The position numbers and the translations under genes are program-made. From contig NZ_CP046622.1 of NCBI RefSeq assembly GCF_009755665.1, positions 434,001 to 498,000 on the forward strand: a stretch of DNA of 64,000 nt, given 5' to 3'. Of the stretch, positions 1 to 11,261 are shown piece after piece (position 1 is the first letter of the stretch; every line of letters begins with the position of its first letter). The notes below the pieces were generated by a model. It worked only from the letters and a program-made list of their open reading frames with translations, searched no databases and was not told where the DNA came from. Origin of the DNA: Variovorax paradoxus. GTDB taxonomy: Bacteria > Pseudomonadota > Gammaproteobacteria > Burkholderiales > Burkholderiaceae_C.

Positions 1-592
1 TGATGTAGATGATGCCGATGCCCTGCGCCTTCAGGTCGTGCAGCACGCGGAAGAGCGCGGCCGATTCGTTGTCGGTGAGCGCGGCCGTGGGCTCGTCGAG
101 GATCAGCACCTTGCAGTCGAGTGTGAGCGCCTTGGCAATCTCCACCAGCTGCTGGCTTGAAATGCTGAGTTCGCTCACGGGCGCGGCAGGGTCTATGTCC
201 TGCCCGAGCCGCGCCAGCACTTCGGCCGCGCGCGCATTCAGGCTGGCGTAGTTCATCCAGGCCTGCTTGCCCGCGTTGATCTCGGGCATGAAGATGTTTT
301 CGGCCACGGTGGCGTCGGCGCACAGCGCGATCTCCTGGTGCACCAGGCCGATGCCCAGGCGCATGGCGTGCGCCGGGCCGTCGATGACCGCCTTCTTGCC
401 GTTGAGAACGATGTCGCCTTCGTCGGGCCGGTGGATGCCGTCGATGATGTTCATCAGCGTCGACTTGCCCGCGCCGTTTTCGCCGCACAGGGCGTGGATC
501 TCGCCCGCGCGCAGCGAGAAGTCCACGCCCGAGAGCGCGCGCGAAGCGCCGAAGCGCTTGCTGATGCCGCGCAGTTCGAGCAATTCGCTCAC
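1..592 (-). CDS. Sugar ABC transporter ATP-binding protein (partial)
   Basis: This is the N-terminal 197 codons of the ATPase of a ribose-type (CUT2) sugar importer; the rest lies beyond the left edge. It starts at a GTG (592-590) whose last two bases are the first two of the TGA of the upstream binding-protein gene, so the two are translationally coupled. Walker [10 protein letters not shown] lies near residues 37-45, the LSISSQQ signature near 140 and Walker [12 protein letters not shown] near 160. CUT2 ATPases normally carry two fused nucleotide-binding domains of about 500 residues, so the second domain and the permease should follow outside the window. Coupling to a periplasmic binding protein and a divergent polyol kinase suggests it energises uptake of that kinase's substrate. 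Confidence 0.93.
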   Translation of the reverse strand, partial: MSELLELRGISKRFGASRALSGVDFSLRAGEIHALCGENGAGKSTLMNIIDGIHRPDEGDIVLNGKKAVIDGPAHAMRLGIGLVHQEIALCADATVAENIFMPEINAGKQAWMNYASLNARAAEVLARLGQDIDPAAPVSELSISSQQLVEIAKALTLDCKVLILDEPTAALTDNESAALFRVLHDLKAQGIGIIYI

Positions 593-1629
593 TCCCCGAT
601 TCCCTTGGTGCCGCGGCGCGCGAGGTACTTGTCCCAGTAGAAGTCGTCGGCATTGGCCTTGCTGACCACCGACAGGCCGTTGTCCAGGAACGGCACCGAC
701 ATGGGATTGGTGCCGTTGCGCTTGGCGTCGTTCATCGGGTCGATGAGCGAAGGGTTCTTGGCCAGGAACAGCATCATCATGCCCATGTAGCCCTGCATGC
801 CCTGGTTGGGGTTGATGGCGCCGAACACGTCGCCGGCCTTGATCATGTCGAGGATCTTGGCGTTCACGTCGCAGCACATCACGCGGATGTTCTTCTTCGA
901 TTCGATCTTGGCCTGCGCCGCACCCAAAGCCGAGTTGGCTTCGGGCATGAACAGCGCACCCAGGTTCGGGTTGGCCTGCGCCAGGCTCAGCACCGCCTGG
1001 TAGGCCTTGCTCGGGTCCTGGTTGCTGGCGGCGCGGCCCACCAGCTTCATGCCGGCGTGCTTGGTCTTCATGCGGTTGATGAAGGCCGCGATGCGGCGGT
1101 CGTGGTTGTCCTGACCGGGGTTCTCGAGCACCGCGTATTCGCCCTTGCCGCCCAGCGCCGCGGCAATCGCGTCCGCCGCCTGCGTGCCTTCGCGGTCGTT
1201 GTCAGAGGTGACGAACGATGCGCGCTTGGAGTTGGGCGAGTCGGCCGCGAAGGTCACGACCGGGATGCCCATGGCCACCGCCCGGTTGATCGGCTCGATG
1301 AACGGGTCGGGGTTCATCGGGTGCAGCAGGATGCCCGCGGGCTTGCGCGCCAGCTCCTGCTCGAACGAGGCCAGCTGCTTGTTCACGTCGTACTCGGGCG
1401 TGCCGGTGTAGCGCGTGCGCACGCCCAGCGTGCGGCCGAGCTGCTTCATCATTTCGTAGACCGGAAACCAGTATTCGACGCCCGACACCATCACGTTCAT
1501 CACGTACACGTCGTTCGCGTTGCCGCGCAATCCGGTGGCGGCGGCCGTGGGGGTGGACTGCGCAAATGCGCTGGTGCCGGCCAGGCCGATACCGGCGGCC
1601 GCAGCGGACTTCAGGAAATTTCGCCTCAT
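589..1629 (-). CDS. Sugar ABC transporter substrate-binding protein
   Basis: This 346-residue periplasmic binding protein is of the ribose/xylose (Peripla_BP_4) type. The N-terminus carries RRNFLK followed by an alanine-rich hydrophobic stretch ending in AFA near residue 23. That is a twin-arginine export signal, unusual because most sugar-binding proteins use Sec. The body contains typical family segments such as [12 protein letters not shown] and [12 protein letters not shown], where the two lobes contact the sugar. It is the first gene of a leftward operon and overlaps the ATPase gene. The divergent neighbour is an FGGY kinase, with shared operator-like boxes between them. The substrate cannot be read from sequence; a pentose, pentitol or tetritol would fit the kinase and dehydrogenase next door. 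Confidence 0.9.
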   Translation of the reverse strand: MRRNFLKSAAAAGIGLAGTSAFAQSTPTAAATGLRGNANDVYVMNVMVSGVEYWFPVYEMMKQLGRTLGVRTRYTGTPEYDVNKQLASFEQELARKPAGILLHPMNPDPFIEPINRAVAMGIPVVTFAADSPNSKRASFVTSDNDREGTQAADAIAAALGGKGEYAVLENPGQDNHDRRIAAFINRMKTKHAGMKLVGRAASNQDPSKAYQAVLSLAQANPNLGALFMPEANSALGAAQAKIESKKNIRVMCCDVNAKILDMIKAGDVFGAINPNQGMQGYMGMMMLFLAKNPSLIDPMNDAKRNGTNPMSVPFLDNGLSVVSKANADDFYWDKYLARRGTKGIGE

Positions 1630-1698
1630 CTTGTGTCTCCTCGCGTTGACTGGCAGAGCTTGCGACCTGCCTTTGGAGAGCAGATCTTTGGGACCTCG

Positions 1699-1810
1699 TT
1701 GTCACGACAGTTGTTATGACAGGTAGAATGTAATCGCGGGTTGTTTGCCGCGATAACTAGGGGAAACGCTACTGGCAAGCCGCTTTCAAGTCGCAGAAGC
1801 TGTTATGACA
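1699..1810. promoter_or_regulatory. Divergent promoter region with three TGTYAYGACA boxes
   Basis: Three copies of one 10-base box are present: TGTCACGACA at 1700-1709, TGTTATGACA at 1712-1721 and TGTTATGACA at 1801-1810, the last overlapping the kinase ATG. The first has perfect TGTC/GACA half-sites. A possible rightward promoter has -35 TTGTCA (1699-1704) and -10 TAGAAT (1724-1729) with a long 19-base spacer, which puts two boxes between the promoter elements. The likely ligand is the GntR/UTRA regulator encoded at 5123-5878; this link is an inference. Confidence 0.55.
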
Positions 1811-3297
1811 TGAAGCCAAACATATTGATCGGCGTCGACATGGGCTCGAGCAGCCTGAAGGCGCTGGCCCTCGAAGCTGCGAGCGGCCGCACCGTTGCGT
1901 TGTCCCGCATGCCCCTGCCGCACGACCGGCTGGCCGGCGGCGGCTGCGAGGTGGGCGCGCACGCCATCCGCGAGGCGTTGACGCATGTGCTGCGCGACGT
2001 TGCCCGACAACTCGGCCCGCGCACGGCCGAGGTTCGCGCCATGGCCTGCACCGGCCACGGCGCCGGCCTCTATGCGCTCGATGTCAACGGCCAGCTCCTT
2101 GGCGGGCGTGCCGTCGCCTCCACCGACCAGCGCGCCGATGCGCGTGCGCGCGCCCTGGCGGCAAGCCATGGCGCGCAGTTGTTCGAAGAGGTGGGCTGCA
2201 GCCCCTGGCCCGGGCAGCCGACGGTGATCGCCGCCGAGTTGCTGGGCGCGGACGCCGTGCAGCGCGGCGAGCTGCGCCGCCTGCTGTTCGCCAAGGACTA
2301 CCTCGGTTTTCTGCTCACCGGCGAAATTGCGACCGACGCGAGCGATGCGAGCACCGCCGGGCTGGCGTCGCTTGCCACCGGCAACTGGTCGCAGGCGGCT
2401 TTCGATGCGTCGGGCATTGCGGAGCTTGGCGCGCATGCCTTCGGCCCCATCGTGCCGAGCGGCACCGTCATCGGAAAACTGCGGCCTTCGGAGGCGGCGC
2501 TGTGCGGATTGCCCGCGGGCATTCCGGTGGCGACGGGCGCCATCGACCTGCTCGCCTCGATGACGGCGATTGGCGCGGAGGCACGCGGCCGCGCGGTATC
2601 GGTGTTCGGCACCTGGTGCGTCAACGCCGTGGTCGGGCCGGTGCTGGAGCCCAAGCCCGCCGTCGCAGCCATCGTGAATTTCGGCCACACCAACGAGCGG
2701 CTCTACATGGAGAACAGCCCGTCTTCGATGGCCAACATCGCCTGGCTGGCGGGCGTGCTCGCACTGCCCGATTCACGCGCGGTGGTGGACCTGGCCATGA
2801 CGGTGCCGCTCGGCGCCGGCGGCCTGCGCTTTCTTCCCTTCGTCAATGGCGGAGGCGGCGTGACTGCCGGCTTCGTGGGCCTCAAGAGCCATCACACGCG
2901 CGCCGACATGGCGCGTGCCGTGGTCGATTCCGTTGCAGCACTGCATGCGCGGCACACGGCGCGCCTTGCCGCGGCCGGCCTCGCGGTTGGCGAAACGACG
3001 GTGCTCGGCGGCGGCGCGGGCGATGCACGCCTCGTGCGCCTGCTCGTGGCCTTTCTCGGCCGACCGGTCGAGCGCTGTGCCGACGACGAGACCGGCGCGC
3101 GCGGCGCCGCAATCTACGCGGCCATGTCGCAAGGCCTCGACGACGCGGCCCAGGGCAGCCCCTTGCTCGCGCCTTGCGAAGTGATCGAACCCAATGCACG
3201 GGACGCCAGCGCCCATGCGGATTTCAACGCCGGTTTCAACGAACTGATCGACAGCATGTCACCTGTATTCACCCACCTTGCGGGAGGCGCGAGATGA
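1810..3297 (+). CDS. FGGY-family carbohydrate kinase
   Basis: The 495-residue protein belongs to the FGGY kinases (xylulokinase, glycerol kinase, erythritol kinase), which phosphorylate a sugar or polyol with ATP in the cytoplasm. The N-terminal phosphate loop GVDMGSSSLKA is near residue 7 and the C-terminal ATP-site motif GGGAGDARL is near residue 398. I chose the ATG at 1810: an upstream in-frame TTG at 1741 would add 23 residues with no family resemblance, and 1810 puts the phosphate-loop strand at the expected place. It is followed by a GlpD-like dehydrogenase gene. Phosphorylation followed by FAD-dependent oxidation resembles the erythritol (EryA/EryB) and glycerol pathways. The exact substrate is unknown. 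Confidence 0.9.
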   Translation: MKPNILIGVDMGSSSLKALALEAASGRTVALSRMPLPHDRLAGGGCEVGAHAIREALTHVLRDVARQLGPRTAEVRAMACTGHGAGLYALDVNGQLLGGRAVASTDQRADARARALAASHGAQLFEEVGCSPWPGQPTVIAAELLGADAVQRGELRRLLFAKDYLGFLLTGEIATDASDASTAGLASLATGNWSQAAFDASGIAELGAHAFGPIVPSGTVIGKLRPSEAALCGLPAGIPVATGAIDLLASMTAIGAEARGRAVSVFGTWCVNAVVGPVLEPKPAVAAIVNFGHTNERLYMENSPSSMANIAWLAGVLALPDSRAVVDLAMTVPLGAGGLRFLPFVNGGGGVTAGFVGLKSHHTRADMARAVVDSVAALHARHTARLAAAGLAVGETTVLGGGAGDARLVRLLVAFLGRPVERCADDETGARGAAIYAAMSQGLDDAAQGSPLLAPCEVIEPNARDASAHADFNAGFNELIDSMSPVFTHLAGGAR

Positions 3298-3359
3298 GCG
3301 CCGCCCGGCTGCCCGAAGACGCTCGCACCGCAGCGCGCAGCGCGGAGGTTTTTCTATGA
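3294..3359 (+). CDS. 21-codon micro-ORF bridging kinase and dehydrogenase
   Basis: An ATG at 3294 overlaps the kinase stop (TGA 3295-3297), and its 21 codons end in a TGA (3357-3359) that overlaps the ATG of the dehydrogenase gene. Both junctions are of the ATGA type. The predicted peptide begins MSAARLPEDA and has no recognisable domain. Its likely value is as a translational bridge between the two enzyme genes, or it may be chance. The dehydrogenase also has its own ribosome-binding site inside it. Confidence 0.3.
   Translation: MSAARLPEDARTAARSAEVFL
3344..3348 (+). promoter_or_regulatory. Ribosome-binding site fixing the GlpD-like start
   Basis: GGAGG lies seven bases before the ATG at 3356. 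This selects 3356 over the upstream in-frame TTG at 3278, which would overlap the kinase gene and lacks such a site. Confidence 0.7.
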
Positions 3360-5119
3360 GCGCTTGGCAATTGCCCTTCGTGCGTCCCGCCTCGCTGGCG
3401 GGGCGGCATTTCTCCACTGTGATCGTGGGCGCCGGCATCAACGGCGTCGGCGTGTTCCGCGACCTGTCGCTGCAGCGCGTCGACTGCCTGATCGTCGACA
3501 AGGGCGACTTTGGCGCCGGCGCCAGCAGCGCGCCCTCGCGGATGATCCACGGCGGCCTGCGCTACCTGGAGAGCGGCAGCTTTTCATTGGTGGCCGAAGC
3601 CACGCGCGAGCGCAACCTGCTGCTGCGCAATGCGCCGCATCTGGTGCGGCCGCTCAAGACGGTGGTGCCGCTTGCCAACTTCTTCGGCGGGCTGATGAGC
3701 AGTGCGCTCAAGTTCTTCGGGCGCACGCCGCCGCAGCGCACGCGCGGCCTGCTGGCCGTGGCGCTGGGCCTGCGGCTGTATGACCTGCTGGGGCGCCGCC
3801 AGCGCGTGATGCCCGGCCACCGCATCAGCCGCGTGCCCTCGGCTGACCGCGGTTTGTTCCGCGCGGCCATCCGCTGGACCGCCACCTTTTTCGACGCGTG
3901 GATCAGCCATCCCGAATGGCTCATTCTCGAACTCATCGGCGATGCCTGCCGCGACCAGCCGCGCTCCGCGGCCGCGAACTACTGCCGCGTGATGGGCTGC
4001 GCGGGCAACATCCTTACGCTGCGCGACGAGATCACCGGCGCGCTCGTACGCGTAACCGCCGACACCGTGGTGAACGCCACCGGCGCGTGGCTGGACCGCA
4101 GCGCGGCGGTGCTCGGTGGTGCCGGCCCGCGCGTGATGGGCACCAAGGGCTCGCACCTGGTGCTCGACCATCCGGCGCTGCGCGACGCGCTCGACGGCCG
4201 CATGGCCTACTTCGAGGCGGTGGATGGGCGCGTGTGCATCGTCTACCCGTTTCTGGACCGCGTGCTGGTGGGTTCCACCGACATTCCGGTGGAAGACCCG
4301 GACCAGATCGTCACCGAGCCGGCGGAGGTCGACTACCTGATCGACGTGCTTCGCGAGGTCTTTCCGAACATGGCTTTCGGCCGCGGCGACGTGGTCTACA
4401 CCTACGTTGGCGTGCGGCCGCTCGCGCGTTCGGATGCCGACAAGCCGGGCCAGATTTCGCGCGACCACTCGGTGGTGGTCGATCCGCCGAATGCCACGCG
4501 CGACATTGCCATCGTCGGCCTCGTCGGCGGCAAGTGGACCACCTTTCGCTCGCTGGCCGAAGAAGCCACCAGCGAAGTGCTGCAGCTGCTGGGCCGCTCG
4601 CGCACCGCATCGACCGAGCTGCTGCCCATCGGCGGCGGTGCGGAGCTGCCGGCCGATGCATCGGCGACCGACCGCTTCATCGAGAAGATGATGATCGCGT
4701 CGGGCATGGACCGCACGCGTGCGCTGAACCTGCTGGCGCGCTACGGCTCCAAGGCGCTGCCGCTGGCGCAGCGCCTTGCGGCGTCGGGCGACGTGCCGCT
4801 CGAGCATGCGCCGGATTATTCGGCCGCCGAACTGTCGTACCTGTGCCTTGAAACCGGCGTGGTGCACCTGGACGACCTCGTGATTCGCCGCACGCTGCTG
4901 GCCATTCGCGGCCTGGTCACCGACGCGGCCCTGGCCGAGATTGCGGCTGTTGCGGCCGAGGCTCTGGGCTGGGACGCCGTGCATGCCCATAACGAGCTGT
5001 GCGCCTGCGCCACGGCGCTGCGCGAGCGACACAACGTACGCCTTCATGCCGTGCCCGCGGGCGAAAAACCTTCTTTCGATGCATCATTGATGGCCAACCC
5101 AGTGCTTGGCCAAGCCTAA
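3356..5119 (+). CDS. FAD-dependent glycerol-3-phosphate dehydrogenase family protein
   Basis: The 587-residue enzyme has the FAD-binding Rossmann motif VGAGINGVGVFRD (about residues 24-36), the family segment SRMIHGGLRYLE (about 61-72) and a C-terminal GlpD-type helical domain from about residue 430. Family members oxidise a polyol phosphate such as sn-glycerol 3-phosphate or L-erythritol 1-phosphate and pass electrons to the quinone pool at the inner membrane. It is longer than E. coli GlpD (about 500 residues). It sits immediately after an FGGY kinase and before a GntR regulator, with no glycerol facilitator nearby, so a polyol phosphate other than glycerol 3-phosphate is plausible. A role in ordinary glycerol use cannot be excluded. 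Confidence 0.88.
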   Translation: MSAWQLPFVRPASLAGRHFSTVIVGAGINGVGVFRDLSLQRVDCLIVDKGDFGAGASSAPSRMIHGGLRYLESGSFSLVAEATRERNLLLRNAPHLVRPLKTVVPLANFFGGLMSSALKFFGRTPPQRTRGLLAVALGLRLYDLLGRRQRVMPGHRISRVPSADRGLFRAAIRWTATFFDAWISHPEWLILELIGDACRDQPRSAAANYCRVMGCAGNILTLRDEITGALVRVTADTVVNATGAWLDRSAAVLGGAGPRVMGTKGSHLVLDHPALRDALDGRMAYFEAVDGRVCIVYPFLDRVLVGSTDIPVEDPDQIVTEPAEVDYLIDVLREVFPNMAFGRGDVVYTYVGVRPLARSDADKPGQISRDHSVVVDPPNATRDIAIVGLVGGKWTTFRSLAEEATSEVLQLLGRSRTASTELLPIGGGAELPADASATDRFIEKMMIASGMDRTRALNLLARYGSKALPLAQRLAASGDVPLEHAPDYSAAELSYLCLETGVVHLDDLVIRRTLLAIRGLVTDAALAEIAAVAAEALGWDAVHAHNELCACATALRERHNVRLHAVPAGEKPSFDASLMANPVLGQA

Positions 5120-5122
5120 AAA

Positions 5123-5878
5123 GTGAACAGTCCCAACGACATGTCGACCGTGCTCGACCGCAACTCCGAATCGCCGCTGTGGGCGCAGTTTCGCGACACC
5201 ATTCGCCTGCAGATCCTGCAAGGCGTGCTGCCCATCGGCGCCAAGCTGCCCTCCGAGGCGGAACTGGGCGAGCAGTTCGGCATTTCGCGCATCGTGGTGC
5301 GCGAGGCGTTGGCCGACCTGGTGCGCAACAACCTCATCTACAAGATCAAGGGGCGCGGTGCCTTCGTGTCGGCGCGCGAGCGCGACGAAGACTTTGTTTC
5401 CACCGTGCTGGGCTTCTCCGACGAGATGGAACGCAAGGGCCGCTCGGTGCGCACGCAAATCCTCACGCAGGAACTGCGCTCGCCCACCGCGCAAGAGGCC
5501 GCGTCGCTGGGCCTGGCCGACGACACGCAGGTGGTGGCGCTCAAGCGCCTGCGCAGCGTCGACGGCGAACTGCGCCTCTTGGTCGAGACCGTTGTGCCGG
5601 CCGACCTGGCACCCGGGCTGCACCGCGCACGCCTGGAAGACCGTTCGCTCTACGACGTGCTGCGCCGGCAATACGGCCTGCGCCTGGTGCGGGCCGAGCG
5701 CTGGATCGATGCGGTGCTGCCCGATGCCGAAACCTGCAAGCTGCTCGACCTGCCGCAGCCCGAGCCGCTGCTGCGCATCGAGTCGATTGCCTATGGCGCC
5801 AACGGCCGGCCGCTGGAGCACTACCGCGCGCTGCACCGCTGCAAGACGAGCCGCCTGCACGTGCAGACGACGACCTGA
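5123..5878 (+). CDS. GntR-family transcriptional regulator with UTRA domain
   Basis: This is a 251-residue HutC-subfamily repressor. The winged helix spans about residues 20-85 and includes AKLPSEAELGEQFGIS, the conserved recognition-helix region. The UTRA effector-binding domain spans about 100-245 and usually senses a sugar or its phosphate. A GTG at 5123, three bases after the dehydrogenase stop, gives the full frame; an ATG at 5141 would remove only six residues. It is the last gene of the kinase/dehydrogenase operon, so it probably controls its own operon and the divergent transporter through the TGTYAYGACA boxes at 1700-1810. Confidence 0.92.
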   Translation: MNSPNDMSTVLDRNSESPLWAQFRDTIRLQILQGVLPIGAKLPSEAELGEQFGISRIVVREALADLVRNNLIYKIKGRGAFVSARERDEDFVSTVLGFSDEMERKGRSVRTQILTQELRSPTAQEAASLGLADDTQVVALKRLRSVDGELRLLVETVVPADLAPGLHRARLEDRSLYDVLRRQYGLRLVRAERWIDAVLPDAETCKLLDLPQPEPLLRIESIAYGANGRPLEHYRALHRCKTSRLHVQTTT

Positions 5879-5888
5879 GTCTTCTCCG

Positions 5889-6779
5889 TCAGGTCTTGGC
5901 GGTGCTGCGCGAAGGCCAGAGCACCGAGGCGATGGCCACCATCATCAGCGCGACGGCGATCCAGTCCTGCCAGTGCACGACTTCGCCCAGCCACACCGCG
6001 CCGCTGAACACGCCGAGCACCGGAATGAACATCACGCTCAGCGTCGATGCCACCGGCGGAAGGCCGCGCGCCAGGTAGAACCACGCCGCGTGCGCAAAGC
6101 CGAAGATCAGCACGGCGTTATAGAGAATCGAACCCCAGGTCACGTGGCCCGGCCAGCGCCACTGGTCGCGCTCGAAGAGCAGCGTGAGCACCGTCATCAC
6201 GACAGCCGTCATCGCCGTCATCCAGAACGAGAGCGTGAGCGTGGGCAGCCCGATGCGGGTGTGCCGCAGCAGCTGCGTGCCCAATGCCCAGGTTGCCGCA
6301 GCCGCCAATGCGAGCGCCACGTAGCCGGGCCGCCCCGCCAAGTCGGTGAGCTCGTGCCAGAGCAGCAGCCCCACGCCCACCGCGCAGGCACCCACGCCGA
6401 TCCATGCGCGCCGCGTGAGCACGGCAGAGAACAGCAACGCGCCGATCACGGCCGAGAACACCGGCATCGTGTAGCCGAGGATTGCCGCGCGCCCGCCCGA
6501 GAGCGCCTTCACCGCAAGAATGATGCAGGCATGCCAGACGAACATGTTGGTGGCGCCCAGCCACACCAGCTCGGGCCATGCGCTTCGCGGCACGCGGAAC
6601 GGCACCTTCATCCACACCAGCGCGAGGCCCAGCACCGGAAGGCCGAGCCAGATGGAAATGGCGCGAAACGCGAGCGGCGGATAGTCCGCCACGCCGAGTT
6701 TCATCACGGGCCAGTTGAGGCCCCATGCAAGGGTGAGGAGAACGAGCAGGACGAACTGGCGCGGCGTGAAGGAGGGCAT
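5889..6779 (-). CDS. EamA/DMT-family transporter
   Basis: The 296-residue membrane protein has about ten hydrophobic segments arranged as two EamA repeats (about residues 5-140 and 150-290), typical of drug/metabolite transporters. These usually export amino acids or other small metabolites; no substrate can be assigned. The reading frame is open far upstream, but the ATG at 6779 directly precedes the first membrane helix (PRQFVLLVLLTLAWGLNWP), so earlier starts are unlikely. It converges with the GntR gene, ten bases away. Confidence 0.88.
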   Translation of the reverse strand: MPSFTPRQFVLLVLLTLAWGLNWPVMKLGVADYPPLAFRAISIWLGLPVLGLALVWMKVPFRVPRSAWPELVWLGATNMFVWHACIILAVKALSGGRAAILGYTMPVFSAVIGALLFSAVLTRRAWIGVGACAVGVGLLLWHELTDLAGRPGYVALALAAAATWALGTQLLRHTRIGLPTLTLSFWMTAMTAVVMTVLTLLFERDQWRWPGHVTWGSILYNAVLIFGFAHAAWFYLARGLPPVASTLSVMFIPVLGVFSGAVWLGEVVHWQDWIAVALMMVAIASVLWPSRSTAKT

Positions 6780-6881
6780 TGGCCGCGATTGTGGCGCGGC
6801 TTGCGCATTCGTGCAGCCGCGTCGGGAACGTGAGCCTTTCGTGGCCCTACAAAAAGCGGCTTGCACGCCTAGAATGCCCTT

Positions 6882-7652
6882 ATGGAAGCGCAAGAGTTGT
6901 TGATTGCTTTGCACGACGAGTCGGCGGGATACGAAATCTCGCCCGACAGAGTGCCGCTGTCTGTGCTGCGTGCCTTTGCCAAGGACGTGGATGAGTTTTT
7001 GCGTGGCGACGGCAACGAAGTCGATACAAATGCGCTGGATGTCTCTGTCGTGAATGGGTCGCTGGGTATCCGGACAGCACCCACTGCCAATCCGGTCTTG
7101 TTGAGCGACTTGCAAAAGCTGGCCAACGATCAACAAATGGACGGCGTGAGTTTGAAGCGCCGCGCGGTGATCGAGAGATGGCAGAAAAACGCACGTTCTG
7201 GGCGTCAGTGGCGTGTGAGCATCGAATCTAATTTCCTGCCAGCGGGGATTGTCATCAGCGCCTCGTCCGACTTTCATGCCGACGATGCAGATCAATGGGT
7301 TCGCGTGGAGCGGTATGTGCGTGGCGAGATCGAAGACATGGGCGGACACAGCAAACCGAATGCCCACATTCGCCTGCCTGATGGCAAGGCACTCCTCGTA
7401 GAGGCGGCGCGTGAAATGCTTCGGGACGAAAAGACCAATCGTCTGTACAAGCCCGCGATGATCCGAATCGTTGCCGAATACAACGTGGTGACGCGTGAAT
7501 ACCGGGGTGCTCGGCTGCTTGAATTTGTCGAACACGAAAGCCGGTTCGACGAAAAGGCTCTTGATCGCCTCACCCAACGCGGGGTCAAGGCATGGAGGGA
7601 TGTGCCCGACGCGGGCACTTGGGTCGACGAGCTTCGGGGAAGCAAGGAGTGA
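6882..7652 (+). CDS. Hypothetical protein paired with PIN-domain gene
   Basis: I do not recognise this 256-residue soluble protein. It has no signal peptide or membrane segment, is rich in charged residues, and appears to mix alpha and beta structure. The region has clearly lower GC than its neighbours: a hand count of three lines gives about 57%, with a visibly more mixed codon third position, which suggests acquisition. The gene overlaps the next one, a PIN-domain gene, by four bases (GTGA at 7649-7652), so the two form a bicistron. A TAGAAT hexamer at 6870-6875 lies seven bases before the ATG, so the transcript may be leaderless. An antitoxin or partner role is possible but unproven. Confidence 0.75.
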   Translation: MEAQELLIALHDESAGYEISPDRVPLSVLRAFAKDVDEFLRGDGNEVDTNALDVSVVNGSLGIRTAPTANPVLLSDLQKLANDQQMDGVSLKRRAVIERWQKNARSGRQWRVSIESNFLPAGIVISASSDFHADDADQWVRVERYVRGEIEDMGGHSKPNAHIRLPDGKALLVEAAREMLRDEKTNRLYKPAMIRIVAEYNVVTREYRGARLLEFVEHESRFDEKALDRLTQRGVKAWRDVPDAGTWVDELRGSKE

Positions 7653-8135
7653 GCGCGATCCTGCTCGATACGAGCTATCTGATCTCGTTGGCTGATCCGG
7701 CGCGCTCACCATCGCGTCGCGGTCAGCTATCTTCGCGAAGCCTTGAAGCGCGGTGTGCCGCTGTACCTTTCGGCGGTCGCGGCTTCGGAATTTCAGGTCA
7801 AGCAGGCCGTGACCGATCTGCCATTGCGCAATTTCGAAGTGCTGCCATTCAACATCGATCACGCCATGCAGGCTGGCTTGTTGATGCGAGATATCAAGCG
7901 GGATGCTGGCGACGATCGCAGTGCGGTCAAGGACGACATCAAGCTGATCGCCCAGGCAATCTGCGAATCGTTAACGCATATCCTCACAGAGGATGCCCAG
8001 ACTCTGGTGAAGTACCTGGACCGACTGAACAAGGCAGGTACCAGCAGTGTGAAATCCATCTTGCTGGCCGATGGTTTCGATGCAGCCTGGTTTGACAACG
8101 GACAGCGCGGACTGTTGAGCGATCTGAACGATTGA
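7649..8135 (+). pseudogene. PIN-domain protein, frameshifted
   Basis: Reading from the GTG at 7649 gives a PIN-domain start (ILLDTSYLISLADPAR), but that frame soon turns into unrelated sequence. From about 7701 the next frame continues the fold (AHHRVAVSYLREALKRG onward) to the TGA at 8135. Joined across a shift within GGCGCGCT (about 7699-7706), the product would be about 161 residues. It would keep all four PIN acidic positions: D in LLDTS, E in AASEF, D in VKDDIKLIAQA and D in LTEDAQ. PIN proteins are Mg-dependent RNases, often toxins. A two-base loss in a GC repeat or a one-base gain explains the break; sequencing error or recoding are alternatives. The rest of the reading frame is undecayed, so the event is recent or not real. 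Confidence 0.75.
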
Positions 8136-8152
8136 GCGTTGCCACTCAATCG
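8129..8152. other. Perfect hairpin between convergent PIN gene and uvrA
   Basis: CGATTGAG (8129-8136) and CTCAATCG (8145-8152) form a perfect 8-bp stem with an 8-base loop, and the PIN stop codon lies in the left arm. There is no T-run on either side, so it is not a classical intrinsic terminator. It could slow convergent transcription or protect transcript ends. Confidence 0.4.
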
Positions 8153-8156
8153 GCTC

Positions 8157-11243
<3,087 letters not shown>

Positions 11244-11261
11244 GATAGTCCGCCCTGCATT

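Noticed and set aside
1741..1809. TTG start that would extend the kinase by 23 residues
   Set aside because: The extension is not family-like and runs through the candidate operator region.
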